IMG/VR virus record: IMGVR_UViG_3300032240_002076 | Coordinates: 1 to 33,167 of that record | Source: a virus | Length of the DNA: 33,167 nt | Strand: one strand, 5' to 3' | Shown: one piece after another, positions 21,286 to 27,306 of the stretch | Numbering within the stretch: the first letter of the stretch is position 1 | How the letters are laid out: the number at the start of each line of letters is the position of its first letter | Program-made: the position numbers and the translations under genes | Notes under the pieces: model-generated | Database searches by the model: none | What the model saw: only the letters and a program-made list of their open reading frames with translations | Told to the model about the DNA's origin: nothing

Positions 21286-21549
21286 AGTATCAACAAGGAA
21301 GCGACGGCTGACTTGGAGTGTGGCTGAACAACCTCAATCGTCAGATGGGGAGGTAAGGCAATGTCGGATACTAGCGTATCGTCTTAGCGGACAAACGGCA
21401 GGTGTGCTGAAAAGCGGGCTTAGAACCGAACTGACTTGGCACTAGTGGTAAAACGCAATCCACTCACTCACTATAAAACCCCACCTGAGTATGTGGGAAA
21501 GCACCAAAAATATAAACTGCTCACTCAAACAAACAACTAGGAGAAACAA
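21286..21549 (+). ncRNA. Long structured leader RNA or small RNA, ~260 nt
   Basis: CTAGTATC (about 21285-21292) pairs with GATACTAG (about 21367-21374), enclosing CGAC/GTCG and CTGAC/GTCAG pairings. Further downstream GTGG and CCAC enclose an A-rich loop near 21444-21462, and CCCAC pairs with GTGGG near 21481-21500. No start codon with a Shine-Dalgarno lies inside. It is far longer than the usual 20-60 nt leaders of the array. It could be an attenuating leader for the gene at 21550 or an independent RNA; I match it to no known family. Confidence 0.55.
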
Positions 21550-21753
21550 ATGGAAGACCCAAAATACCCAGAAGTCAAAGTTCAGTTAGTAGGACTTGAC
21601 GGAAACGCTTGGTCTATTATGGCAAGAGTTTCATCAGCACTAAAAAAGGCAGGAGTTTCGGAGGACGAGGTTTCTGAATACCTGACCGAAAGCCAGTCGG
21701 GAGATTACGACAACTTGCTACGCACTGCTATCAAGTGGGTTAGCGTAGATTAG
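21550..21753 (+). CDS. Small conserved phage protein, cassette 15
   Basis: The 67-residue protein reads VKVQLVGLDGNAWSIMARVS then ALKKAGVSEDEV and SGDYDNLLRTAIKWV. This pattern (a strand with L.G.DGNA, a helix, then SGDYD.LL..A..WV) is one I know from many short hypothetical proteins of phages and mobile elements; its function is not established. CTAGGAG lies upstream. Confidence 0.75.
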   Translation: MEDPKYPEVKVQLVGLDGNAWSIMARVSSALKKAGVSEDEVSEYLTESQSGDYDNLLRTAIKWVSVD

Positions 21754-21757
21754 CAAA

Positions 21758-21785
21758 AGACCCTAGCCGAGAGGCTAGGGTTTCT
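21758..21785 (+). terminator. Terminator, cassette 15
   Basis: AGACCCTAGCC-GAGA-GGCTAGGGTTTCT. Confidence 0.85.
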
Positions 21786-21792
21786 GCGTTTC

Positions 21793-21893
21793 AAAATTAA
21801 TAAATAGACCGAACAATTAAAAAGAGACCGGCTACCGACTATTTGACATAGTTCGGTAAGTGTGAAAGACTTAGAGTGTGGAAAGTATCCACA
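21793..21893 (+). promoter_or_regulatory. Cassette 16 promoter element and 5' hairpin
   Basis: Block at 21793, TTGACA at 21843, -10 AAGACT at 21866, hairpin TGTGGA-AAGTA-TCCACA (21877-21893). ACCGACTAT and ATAGTTCGGT form a dyad across the -35. Confidence 0.9.
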
Positions 21894-21918
21894 AGCACCA
21901 CCCAACTAGGAGAAACAA

Positions 21919-22218
21919 ATGGAACTACTACCCGAAAGCGAGAAAGCAAAACTCGCTAAGTGGAACGAAACCGAAGGTATGGACCTCGGTAAAGTTATGG
22001 CAACTGTCAAGTTCTTCTGCCCTTGGTCCAACTGGACTTGGTATGCGGCAGAGTTTGACGGAGAAGACTTGTTCTTTGGTCTTGTTGATGGCTTAGAAAA
22101 AGAACTTGGCTATTTCTCGCTGAAAGAGCTAAGCGACCTTACAGGTCCTATGGGTCTCAAAATTGAACGCGACCTTTATTGGACACCAAAGGACTTAGGA
22201 ACACTTATCCACTCCTAA
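21919..22218 (+). CDS. DUF2958 family protein, cassette 16
   Basis: The 99-residue protein matches my memory of DUF2958: MELLPESEKAKL at the start, then VKFFCPWSNWTWYAAEFDG, FFGLVDGLEKELGYFSLKEL and IERDLYWTPK. DUF2958 proteins occur on plasmids, integrative elements and phages and have no assigned activity. The whole family length is present. CTAGGAG precedes the start. Confidence 0.85.
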   Translation: MELLPESEKAKLAKWNETEGMDLGKVMATVKFFCPWSNWTWYAAEFDGEDLFFGLVDGLEKELGYFSLKELSDLTGPMGLKIERDLYWTPKDLGTLIHS

Positions 22219-22271
22219 CCAGACTGCCCTACCTAGATAATCCCAGTTATCTAGGTAGGGTTCTGGCTTTT
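22219..22271 (+). terminator. Terminator, cassette 16
   Basis: CCAGA and CCCTACCTAGATAA pair with TTATCTAGGTAGGG and TCTGG; TTTT follows. Confidence 0.88.
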
Positions 22272-22274
22272 GTA

Positions 22275-22375
22275 AAAATTAATAAATAGACCAAACAATT
22301 AAAAAGAGATCCGCGTGGTGCTATTTGACTTATGCGGTGAAGTGTGAAAGACTGATAGCGTAGAAAGCCCTCTAC
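22275..22375 (+). promoter_or_regulatory. Cassette 17 promoter element and 5' hairpin
   Basis: Block at 22275, TTGACT at 22325, -10 AAGACT at 22348, hairpin GTAGA-AAGCCC-TCTAC (22360-22375). Nearly identical to cassette 19 from block to hairpin. The leader to 22429 continues another 54 nt. Confidence 0.88.
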
Positions 22376-22429
22376 AACAAGACGCAGACTTGCTAAACTG
22401 CCCCTTAGTTCCACCGAGAGGAGGACAAA

Positions 22430-22690
22430 ATGGTAATGTTCAAGTTCATTAGCGACCCTGGACACGGCTGGTTAGAGGTTAGTCTGAAAGACTTCCCTTT
22501 CGCCCAGCGTTCAGCAACAGGGTGCGGCTACAAAAATGGCGACTTTATTTATCTGGAAGAAGATGTTGAAGCAAACGACTTTCTGGTAGAACTTCGCCAA
22601 CGCGGTATTGCCTTCGACATCACAGAAGAAATTCTGAATGACGAATGGGAAGGTCGCGACTACGAACGCAACCGAGTGTTGAAGAAGTAG
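22430..22690 (+). CDS. Conserved hypothetical phage protein, cassette 17
   Basis: The 86-residue protein begins MVMFKFISDPGHGWLEVSL and contains GDFIYLEEDVEANDFL. I recall the same pattern (F..D.GHGWLEV ... YLEED.DA..F) in widely distributed short phage proteins with no assigned function. GAGAGGAGG is a strong ribosome site. The C-terminus is basic. Confidence 0.75.
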   Translation: MVMFKFISDPGHGWLEVSLKDFPFAQRSATGCGYKNGDFIYLEEDVEANDFLVELRQRGIAFDITEEILNDEWEGRDYERNRVLKK

Positions 22691-22697
22691 TCCCTAG

Positions 22698-22728
22698 CCT
22701 AGTCTGTCCGAAAGGACAGGCTAGGTTT
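22698..22728 (+). terminator. Terminator, cassette 17
   Basis: CCTAGTCTGTCC-GAAA-GGACAGGCTAGG, then TTT. Confidence 0.86.
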
Positions 22729-22737
22729 CCGCATTTC

Positions 22738-22862
22738 AAAATTAATAAATAGACCTAACAATTAGAAAGAGAGCTCCACGAAACAGTTTGACTTATGCGG
22801 TGAAGTATGAAAGACTAACATCGGGAGAGCAAGTCTGCGGGAACAGTTCTACTTGCTCTCCC
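22738..22862 (+). promoter_or_regulatory. Cassette 18 promoter element and 5' hairpin
   Basis: Block at 22738, TTGACT at 22788, -10 AAGACT at 22811, hairpin GGGAGAGCAAGT (22823) with ACTTGCTCTCCC (22851-22862). The loop shares CTGCGGGAACAG with cassette 13 while the stem differs. Confidence 0.9.
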
Positions 22863-22892
22863 ACCTATTCACCCGCAAACCTAGGAGTAAAA

Positions 22893-23021
22893 ATGGAACT
22901 AGATGATGTAACAGCAGCAAAAATCAAGCGTATCTACGACATGTATTACGCTGATGAAATCACTGTTGATGACGCAATACACAAGTTGGAACTAATCATC
23001 AACGGAGTAGAAGATGAGTGA
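22893..23021 (+). CDS. Tiny helical protein, 42 residues, cassette 18 gene 1
   Basis: MELDDVTAAKIKRIYDMYYA onward, two acidic helices. CTAGGAG precedes ATG 22893; the longer frame starts at the -35 box. The end overlaps the next gene by eight bases. Confidence 0.65.
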   Translation: MELDDVTAAKIKRIYDMYYADEITVDDAIHKLELIINGVEDE

Positions 23022-23265
23022 AATCACCAAATCAAAAAGTGAGCCATACTTCAACGACCTTCTAAGTAACCACATTGGACACAAAATGGAAGTTGTTGAG
23101 TATCTATGCGGTATCTGCGGTAAGACCAGCGACTATCTATTGAGATGTATTCAAGAGCAGATAGACGACACTTGCTACAATGACCCAGTAGGTATCGCTA
23201 GAGAGTTGACTCCAGAGTGCGGTTGCTCTCTCGCTGACCTGAAAGTGGCTTGGATGCCATCCTAA
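23014..23265 (+). CDS. Small zinc-binding-type protein, cassette 18 gene 2
   Basis: The 83-residue protein has CGIC near 32-35 and later C, C and CGC positions, consistent with one zinc site. It is coupled to the tiny gene upstream. Unknown role. Confidence 0.65.
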   Translation: MSEITKSKSEPYFNDLLSNHIGHKMEVVEYLCGICGKTSDYLLRCIQEQIDDTCYNDPVGIARELTPECGCSLADLKVAWMPS

Positions 23266-23272
23266 CCAATAC

Positions 23273-23312
23273 TAGCCCTAGCCCCTGAAAAGGGGTTAGG
23301 GTTAGCTCTTTT
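23273..23312 (+). terminator. Terminator, cassette 18
   Basis: TAGCCCTAGCCCCT pairs with AGGGGTTAGGGTTAGCT around GAAA-type loop; CTTTT follows. Confidence 0.87.
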
Positions 23313-23413
23313 AAAATTAATAAATAGACCGAACAATTAAAAAGAGATCCGCGTGATGCTATTTGACTTATGCGGTGAAGTATGAAAGACTGATAGCGTA
23401 GAGAACTCTCTAC
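23313..23413 (+). promoter_or_regulatory. Cassette 19 promoter element and 5' hairpin
   Basis: Block at 23313, TTGACT at 23363, -10 AAGACT at 23386, hairpin GTAGAG-AACT-CTCTAC (23398-23413). Compared with cassette 17 both arms of the hairpin gained a pair. Confidence 0.9.
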
Positions 23414-23438
23414 ACTAAACCAACCCGAAAGGAACATA

Positions 23439-23912
23439 ATGTCTATACTAGATATTATTTCTGCTCTACCGCTTGTTTATCTTGCGGTTGCTACAATACC
23501 GCTTGTAGTCATTGACTACAAACTACACCGCTTACCGAACAAAATTGTTCTACCATTCGCAGCGCTAGCGTTCATTACCGCCATTGTTGTAAATGTTGCC
23601 ACTCAAAGTTGGATAAACCTACTGCTCGCAGTTGGCTTGCCGTTTGTATGGTTCATCATTGGACTTGTTCTAAACTACCTTGATGTAGTTGGAATGGGTG
23701 ATGTGAAGTTCGTTACTGCCCTACTGCTCGCTGTTGGTGTGTATTCACCGATTATTGCTCTGCTAATCATTCCACTATCAGTTCTATTCTCAATAATCTC
23801 AATTGTTTATATGGCTATGCGGAAAGCACCAATAGGAACAAGTGTGCCACTTGGTCCTTGGCTAATACTCTCAACTTGGCTAGTAGTCGCAGTATTCAGT
23901 TCTGCTTGGTAA
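23439..23912 (+). CDS. Type A24 prepilin peptidase-like membrane protein, cassette 19
   Basis: The 157-residue protein is hydrophobic with about five or six membrane segments. Two aspartates sit where the catalytic pair of A24 (TadV/CpaA/PilD-type) peptidases lies: Asp26 in VVIDYKLHRLPN and Asp88 in VGMGDVKF, the GxGD motif. These membrane enzymes cut the leader of type IV or Tad pilins; the short length fits TadV/CpaA, which lacks the methylase domain. Both key residues are intact, so activity is likely. It is unusual in a phage. The start has CGAAAGGA instead of the CTAGGAG of its neighbours, hinting at separate origin. Confidence 0.85.
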   Translation: MSILDIISALPLVYLAVATIPLVVIDYKLHRLPNKIVLPFAALAFITAIVVNVATQSWINLLLAVGLPFVWFIIGLVLNYLDVVGMGDVKFVTALLLAVGVYSPIIALLIIPLSVLFSIISIVYMAMRKAPIGTSVPLGPWLILSTWLVVAVFSSAW

Positions 23913-23917
23913 GCACT

Positions 23918-23962
23918 GCCAGCCCTGCCACCTGAAAAGGTGAGCAGGGTTGGTGGCTTTTC
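23918..23962 (+). terminator. Terminator, cassette 19
   Basis: CCAGCCCTGC and CCT pair with AGG and GCAGGGTTGG around a GAAA-type loop; CTTTT follows. Confidence 0.85.
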
Positions 23963-23963
23963 A

Positions 23964-24064
23964 AAAATTAATAAATAGACCTAACAATTAAAAAGAGATC
24001 CGCCACGGTGCGTTTGACTACTATGGCTATCTATGGCAGACTAATAGTGTAAGCACCCGCTTAC
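23964..24064 (+). promoter_or_regulatory. Cassette 20 promoter element and 5' hairpin
   Basis: Block at 23964, TTGACT at 24014, -10 CAGACT at 24037, hairpin GTAAGC-ACCC-GCTTAC (24049-24064). Confidence 0.88.
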
Positions 24065-24089
24065 GCTAAATCTAAACTAGGAGTAAATT

Positions 24090-24536
24090 ATGGCAGAGCC
24101 CATTGTTTATGAGTTGTCTAGTGATTGCCGTTGCACTGAAACGGACGATGACGGCAACGAACTGAAAGACGATAACGGTTATCCCCTTGCGGCTGACTAT
24201 TGCCACGGTTGTTGGGAAGACGACCTAGGCAATACAGAAAGCGAAATAATCAAGCCTTGGCTAAAGGCTAATGGTATCACCGAAGATGATTACATTGCGG
24301 TAAGCGTTGAAAGAGCGACTTGGCAAAATGTAAGTGGAAACGGAGTTGGTAAGGCTGACCTCAAGAGTATCTTGAAGATGCTAACCTTCAACGGTGATTG
24401 GACACTTGAATTCACCTATGACGGTGATAAGACCCTAATCGCTAAGCGTTGGAGCCACGATGAGCCTATGGGAACATCGCCCTTCTTGTTCAGAAAAGCG
24501 ACTGAACACGACATAGAGAATTGGGAACATCGCTAG
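24090..24536 (+). CDS. Hypothetical acidic protein, cassette 20
   Basis: The 148-residue protein has CRC near 14 and CHGC near 38-41, which may hold a metal, then an alpha/beta region (DDYIAVSVERATWQNVSGNG, WTLEFTYDGD). CTAGGAG lies upstream. No family recognised. Confidence 0.68.
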   Translation: MAEPIVYELSSDCRCTETDDDGNELKDDNGYPLAADYCHGCWEDDLGNTESEIIKPWLKANGITEDDYIAVSVERATWQNVSGNGVGKADLKSILKMLTFNGDWTLEFTYDGDKTLIAKRWSHDEPMGTSPFLFRKATEHDIENWEHR

Positions 24537-24543
24537 ACCAAAC

Positions 24544-24580
24544 AGCGACAGCCCTGCCGAAAGGCAGGGTTGTTCGCAGC
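24544..24580 (+). terminator. Terminator, cassette 20
   Basis: GCGACAGCCCTGCC pairs with GGCAGGGTTGTTCGC around GAAA. Confidence 0.84.
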
Positions 24581-24584
24581 TTGA

Positions 24585-24724
24585 AAAATTAATAAATAGA
24601 CCGGACAATTAAAAAGAGAGCTCCGTCAGCCCGTTTGACTAAGTGCCGTATCTATGAAAGACTAGACCCACAACTAAATAGCGTGAGTGGTTAGGCTCAG
24701 TTGCGAAGCCTTGCCTAACCACTC
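24585..24724 (+). promoter_or_regulatory. Cassette 21 promoter element and 5' hairpin
   Basis: Block at 24585, TTGACT at 24635, -10 AAGACT at 24658, hairpin GAGTGGTTAGGC (24685) with GCCTAACCACTC (24713-24724), a perfect 12-bp stem. Confidence 0.9.
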
Positions 24725-24757
24725 AGCCCCCAACCTATCCACTAATCTAGGAGCAAA

Positions 24758-24988
24758 ATGAGTAAAACTCAAATCGCTACGGCTTGGACTTGGTTTGTCG
24801 CAAGATACACCAAACTAGGCTACAAATCACTCAACCAGTTCGCTAACGCAACAGGATTACAGAAATCCAGCCTTAGCCGATACTTCCACCTACAGCGTGA
24901 AATCCCATCAGGTATGATGGCGACACTCTGCCGAGAACTCAAGACCACTCCAAATGAGTTGATGAAAATTATCGGTGCTTGGAAGTAA
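24758..24988 (+). CDS. XRE/Cro-type helix-turn-helix protein, cassette 21
   Basis: The 76-residue protein is one DNA-binding domain: SLNQFANATGLQKSSLSRYF covers the turn and recognition helix (about 25-44), followed by IPSGMMATLCRELKTTPNEL, the usual closing helices. It probably regulates phage or host promoters; it may act within the array. CTAGGAG precedes the start. Confidence 0.82.
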   Translation: MSKTQIATAWTWFVARYTKLGYKSLNQFANATGLQKSSLSRYFHLQREIPSGMMATLCRELKTTPNELMKIIGAWK

Positions 24989-25000
24989 TCACCACCGAGA

Positions 25001-25033
25001 GCCTAGCCCGAAAGGGTTAGGCTTTTGGTTTTT
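25001..25033 (+). terminator. Terminator, cassette 21
   Basis: GCCTAGCCC-GAAA-GGGTTAGGC, then TTTTGGTTTTT. Confidence 0.88.
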
Positions 25034-25034
25034 C

Positions 25035-25113
25035 AAAATTAATAAATAGACCGAACAGATAAAGAGAGATCCGCGGCTTAGTGCTTGACTAAGTGCCGAT
25101 AAAGTGAAATACT
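25035..25113 (+). promoter_or_regulatory. Cassette 22 promoter element
   Basis: Block at 25035, TTGACT at 25085, -10 AATACT at 25108. CGGCTTAGT and ACTAAGTGCCG form a dyad across the -35 (one 2-base bulge). Confidence 0.87.
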
Positions 25114-25242
25114 TGGAGTAGGGTGAAATCACCGTAGAAGTGCTACGGAGCGAGCGAAAGCACAGCCTTAGCGAAGTGAGCAGGAAAGACCTTGCTAGCA
25201 GTTGATTACTGCTCACTTTGCGACTACCAACCTAGGAGAAAA
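25114..25242 (+). ncRNA. Structured leader RNA, ~130 nt
   Basis: Successive stems are GGTGAAATCACC, CGTAG/CTACG, GTGCT...AGCAC, and a long GCGAAGTGAGCAG with CTGCTCACTTTGC near 25174-25222. The ribosome site CTAGGAG lies just after the last stem. It may be a regulatory leader for the gene at 25243. Confidence 0.55.
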
Positions 25243-25449
25243 ATGGAACTATGTAGTAAGTGCCAAGAAGAAGGCAAAGACACAGAGGCTAAATACGCAG
25301 TTTGGGCAATAGCGTATTTTGACCCTACCCTAAAAAAGTTTGTAGGTTGTTGGAATGACGGAACTAAAGTTTGTAAGCCTTGCCTAGACTTTACTCTAAC
25401 TATCCCAACAATTAAAGTTCAGTATCAAATACTAGAAGAAGTCGCCTAG
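25243..25449 (+). CDS. Small zinc-binding-type protein, cassette 22
   Basis: The 68-residue protein has CSKC (4-7) and CKPC near 46-49, a four-Cys ribbon around a beta hairpin (AVWAIAYFDPTLKKFVGCW). ATG 25243 follows CTAGGAG. The longer frame lies in the structured leader. Unknown. Confidence 0.68.
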   Translation: MELCSKCQEEGKDTEAKYAVWAIAYFDPTLKKFVGCWNDGTKVCKPCLDFTLTIPTIKVQYQILEEVA

Positions 25450-25455
25450 CACTTA

Positions 25456-25487
25456 GCCTAGCCCTGCCGAAAGGTAGGGTTCAGGCG
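25456..25487 (+). terminator. Terminator, cassette 22
   Basis: GCCTAGCCCTGCC pairs with GGTAGGGTTCAGGC around GAAA. Confidence 0.83.
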
Positions 25488-25492
25488 CGGCT

Positions 25493-25594
25493 AAAATTAA
25501 TAAATAGACCGAACAGTTAGAGGGAAATCCGTGGCTCGGTGTTTGACTTATGCCGTGAAGTATGAAAGACTTATCTCGGGTAGCGTATCTACCC
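25493..25594 (+). promoter_or_regulatory. Cassette 23 promoter element and 5' hairpin
   Basis: Block at 25493 (variant GAACAGTTAGAGGGAA), TTGACT at 25543, -10 AAGACT at 25566, hairpin GGGTAG-CGTAT-CTACCC (25578-25594). Confidence 0.88.
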
Positions 25595-25630
25595 AAAGCA
25601 TCACCCAAACAACTAACCATAAGGAGTGCC

Positions 25631-25978
25631 GTGAATACTATTCGCGCCTTAGTTGTCCACGCTGACAACACTACCGAGAGAATAGAAGTCGCTGAGACTG
25701 ATTTCTCTACTGCCCTACACGATGCCATTGGTGGCTGGTTTACCCACGTGTCCATAAACGAAACCCTAGATTTCTGGGTTGATGATGAAGGACTACTAAA
25801 AAGCCTGCCACTAAACAGAGTGGCTACTCGGTTCTACTCACTACTGGGAGCAACTAGCCCTATTGTTGGCACTGCCGTATTCACGGGTGGTGGAGACGGA
25901 CACGGTGGAACTATGTCTCTCGATGAGACTAGCATCGAAGCCTTAGAGTTCGCAGCCAAAATGGCTAGCCAGTTCTAA
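25631..25978 (+). CDS. DUF3846-like protein, cassette 23
   Basis: The 115-residue protein starts at GTG after AAGGAG. It reads RALVVHADNTTERIEV, then LHDAIGGWF, WVDDEGLLKSLPLNRVATRF and PIVGTAVFTG. This order (a short strand, a GG turn, DEeG...LPlN..A, IVG...) is the DUF3846 pattern common in actinobacterial phages and plasmids. Function is not established. Confidence 0.8.
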   Translation: MNTIRALVVHADNTTERIEVAETDFSTALHDAIGGWFTHVSINETLDFWVDDEGLLKSLPLNRVATRFYSLLGATSPIVGTAVFTGGGDGHGGTMSLDETSIEALEFAAKMASQF

Positions 25979-25990
25979 TAACCCTTAGCC

Positions 25991-26020
25991 CTAGCCCCTA
26001 GCCGAAAGGTTAGGGGTTAG
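25991..26020 (+). terminator. Terminator, cassette 23
   Basis: CTAGCCCCTAGCC-GAAA-GGTTAGGGGTTAG. Confidence 0.82.
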
Positions 26021-26032
26021 GTGTTGCGCCGT

Positions 26033-26110
26033 AAAATTAATAAATAGACCGAACAGTTAGAGGGAAGCCTGGCGAGCCTGTTTGACTAAGTGCCGATAAT
26101 GTGAAAGACT
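26033..26110 (+). promoter_or_regulatory. Cassette 24 promoter element
   Basis: Block at 26033 (same GAACAGTTAGAGGGAA variant as cassette 23), TTGACT at 26082, -10 AAGACT at 26105. Confidence 0.87.
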
Positions 26111-26232
26111 GAACCCGTCAGGGAAAACCCTGATGCGTTGCTCTGTCTTGTTGTGTCTAACTAAGTTAGAACGGGTAAGAGTGCTGGGTGCCAGTGCCGC
26201 AGAGCAACGCTAACTACAACATAGGAGCAGAA
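26111..26232 (+). ncRNA. Structured leader RNA with possible pseudoknot, ~120 nt
   Basis: TCAGGG-AAAA-CCCTGA (26118-26133) is followed by an 11-bp stem GCGTTGCTCTG (26135) with CAGAGCAACGC (26200-26210). Inside is TCTAAC/TTAGA. ACCCGT (26113-26118) can pair with ACGGGT (26171-26176) in the enclosed loop, which would make a pseudoknot. ATAGGAG and the start follow. Confidence 0.58.
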
Positions 26233-26451
26233 ATGCGCTTTATAGTAAGAGCCTTATTTGGGCTAATGTTCGGTGGCTTCGCCACTCTAAGTATGGAAAT
26301 CAGCAGACGCTACATTGTAGCGTGGAGCTTCACCGATAGAAGTGATGACCTAGTTAGTTATGCTCGCTGGGAAACTATCAGTTGGGCGTTGATGTCCGTT
26401 GCAGTAGTTATCGTAATCTGGGCTTGGGTATCAACCAGAAACGACAAGTAG
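26233..26451 (+). CDS. Small two-pass membrane protein, cassette 24
   Basis: The 72-residue protein has one hydrophobic segment near 4-20 and a second near 47-66 (WALMSVAVVIVIWAWV), joined by a polar aromatic loop. The protein at 27307 has the same plan and similar second segment. ATG 26233 is set by ATAGGAG. It could be a superinfection-exclusion or envelope protein; no family recognised. Confidence 0.7.
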   Translation: MRFIVRALFGLMFGGFATLSMEISRRYIVAWSFTDRSDDLVSYARWETISWALMSVAVVIVIWAWVSTRNDK

Positions 26452-26452
26452 C

Positions 26453-26498
26453 ACCGAGCCAGCCCTGCCTAGCAATAGGCAGGGTTAGGCAGCTCGGT
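26453..26498 (+). terminator. Terminator, cassette 24 (duplicated at 27126)
   Basis: Inner stem CCCTGCCT-AGCAAT-AGGCAGGG with outer CCGAGC/GCTCGG. The same structure ends the gene at 26899. Confidence 0.85.
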
Positions 26499-26598
26499 AA
26501 AATTAATAGATAGACCAGACAATTAGAAAGAGATCCGTTCAGGGTCATTTGACTATGTCTGCCGTTTATGAAAGACTAGCATTACGGGTATGCCCGTA
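26499..26598 (+). promoter_or_regulatory. Cassette 25 promoter element and 5' hairpin
   Basis: Block at 26499 (variant AATTAATAGATAGACC), TTGACT at 26549, -10 AAGACT at 26572, hairpin TACGGG-TATG-CCCGTA (26583-26598). Confidence 0.88.
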
Positions 26599-26615
26599 GA
26601 AAGAAGGTGATTAGT

Positions 26616-26822
26616 ATGACTAACCTAATCTCATTACCAAAATCAGGACTATTCGGGTTTGGCGAGTTCATGGTTGATAAAGTATTCCAGTGTTCATACT
26701 GCTCCAACAACGCAACTAAGTATGTTTGGAGCAAGGACACCGATGGAGCATTCAGCGACATTGAGAGTTTCACTTGCGACAACCACGATGAACACTTCGC
26801 TAAACTCAATGCCAGAGCATAG
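26616..26822 (+). CDS. Small zinc-finger-type protein, cassette 25 gene 1
   Basis: The 68-residue protein has CSYC near 26-29 and a later C and H pair (TCDNHDEH), consistent with one Cys/His zinc site. AAGAAGG lies eight bases before ATG 26616. Unknown. Confidence 0.66.
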   Translation: MTNLISLPKSGLFGFGEFMVDKVFQCSYCSNNATKYVWSKDTDGAFSDIESFTCDNHDEHFAKLNARA

Positions 26823-26830
26823 CACCACTC

Positions 26831-26860
26831 GCCTAGCCCTGCCGAAAGGCAGGGTTAGGC
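26831..26860 (+). terminator. Terminator-like hairpin inside cassette 25
   Basis: GCCTAGCCCTGCC-GAAA-GGCAGGGTTAGGC. It is not followed by a block or promoter, unlike the others. Confidence 0.8.
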
Positions 26861-26898
26861 AACCCCTAACCAGCAGCACCGATAACAAGGAGAACCAA

Positions 26899-27123
26899 TT
26901 GAACCAGCCGAGAAAGTCAGTCATAGTTGTTCGCAGACTACTAGCCAGCGTAGTTATTACGCCCCTAGTTGCCCTTGCCTACTTGCTAATCTATGCCTTG
27001 CTAGTCGCATACGGAGCAACACCGACCAACACCCCAACAGGAATACTACTAGACGCCCTAATGCTAGGAGTATTGGCAAGCCTAATGTTTGCCCTTGCTC
27101 CGTTAGCGTGGAAACGCAAGTAA
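26899..27123 (+). CDS. Small two-pass membrane protein without own promoter, cassette 25 gene 2
   Basis: The frame starts at TTG 26899 after AAGGAG and encodes 74 residues with two hydrophobic segments (ASVVITPLVALAYLLIYALL; LLDALMLGVLASLMFALAPL). Positive residues flank the first segment. No block, -35 or -10 precedes it, so it depends on read-through of the hairpin at 26831, or the promoter was lost. Confidence 0.65.
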   Translation: MNQPRKSVIVVRRLLASVVITPLVALAYLLIYALLVAYGATPTNTPTGILLDALMLGVLASLMFALAPLAWKRK

Positions 27124-27125
27124 GC

Positions 27126-27171
27126 ACCGAGCCAGCCCTGCCTAGCAATAGGCAGGGTTAGGCAGCTCGGT
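27126..27171 (+). terminator. Terminator, duplicate of 26453
   Basis: CCGAGC, CCCTGCCT, AGGCAGGG and GCTCGG in the same order and spacing as at 26453-26498. Confidence 0.85.
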
Positions 27172-27273
27172 AAAATTAATAGATAGACCTGACAATTAGA
27201 AAGAGAGCTCGGTCTGCCTATTTGACTAACTTTACTATTTATGAAAGAATAGTATCGGGTAGCGTATCTACCC
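27172..27273 (+). promoter_or_regulatory. Cassette 26 promoter element and 5' hairpin
   Basis: Block at 27172 (AATAGATAGACC variant), TTGACT at 27222, -10 AAGAAT at 27245, hairpin GGGTAG-CGTAT-CTACCC (27257-27273) identical to cassette 23. Confidence 0.88.
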
Positions 27274-27306
27274 AAAGCACCACCTAACTACTACTAAGGA
27301 ATTCAA

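Noticed and set aside
21257-21445. 62-residue frame inside the long leader
   Set aside because: It begins at the -35 box, has no ribosome site and unusual composition; RNA structure explains the region better.
16938-21907. Recurring MESIH starts at 16938, 18163 and 21878
   Set aside because: They are translations of the 5' hairpin; starts further downstream have proper ribosome sites.
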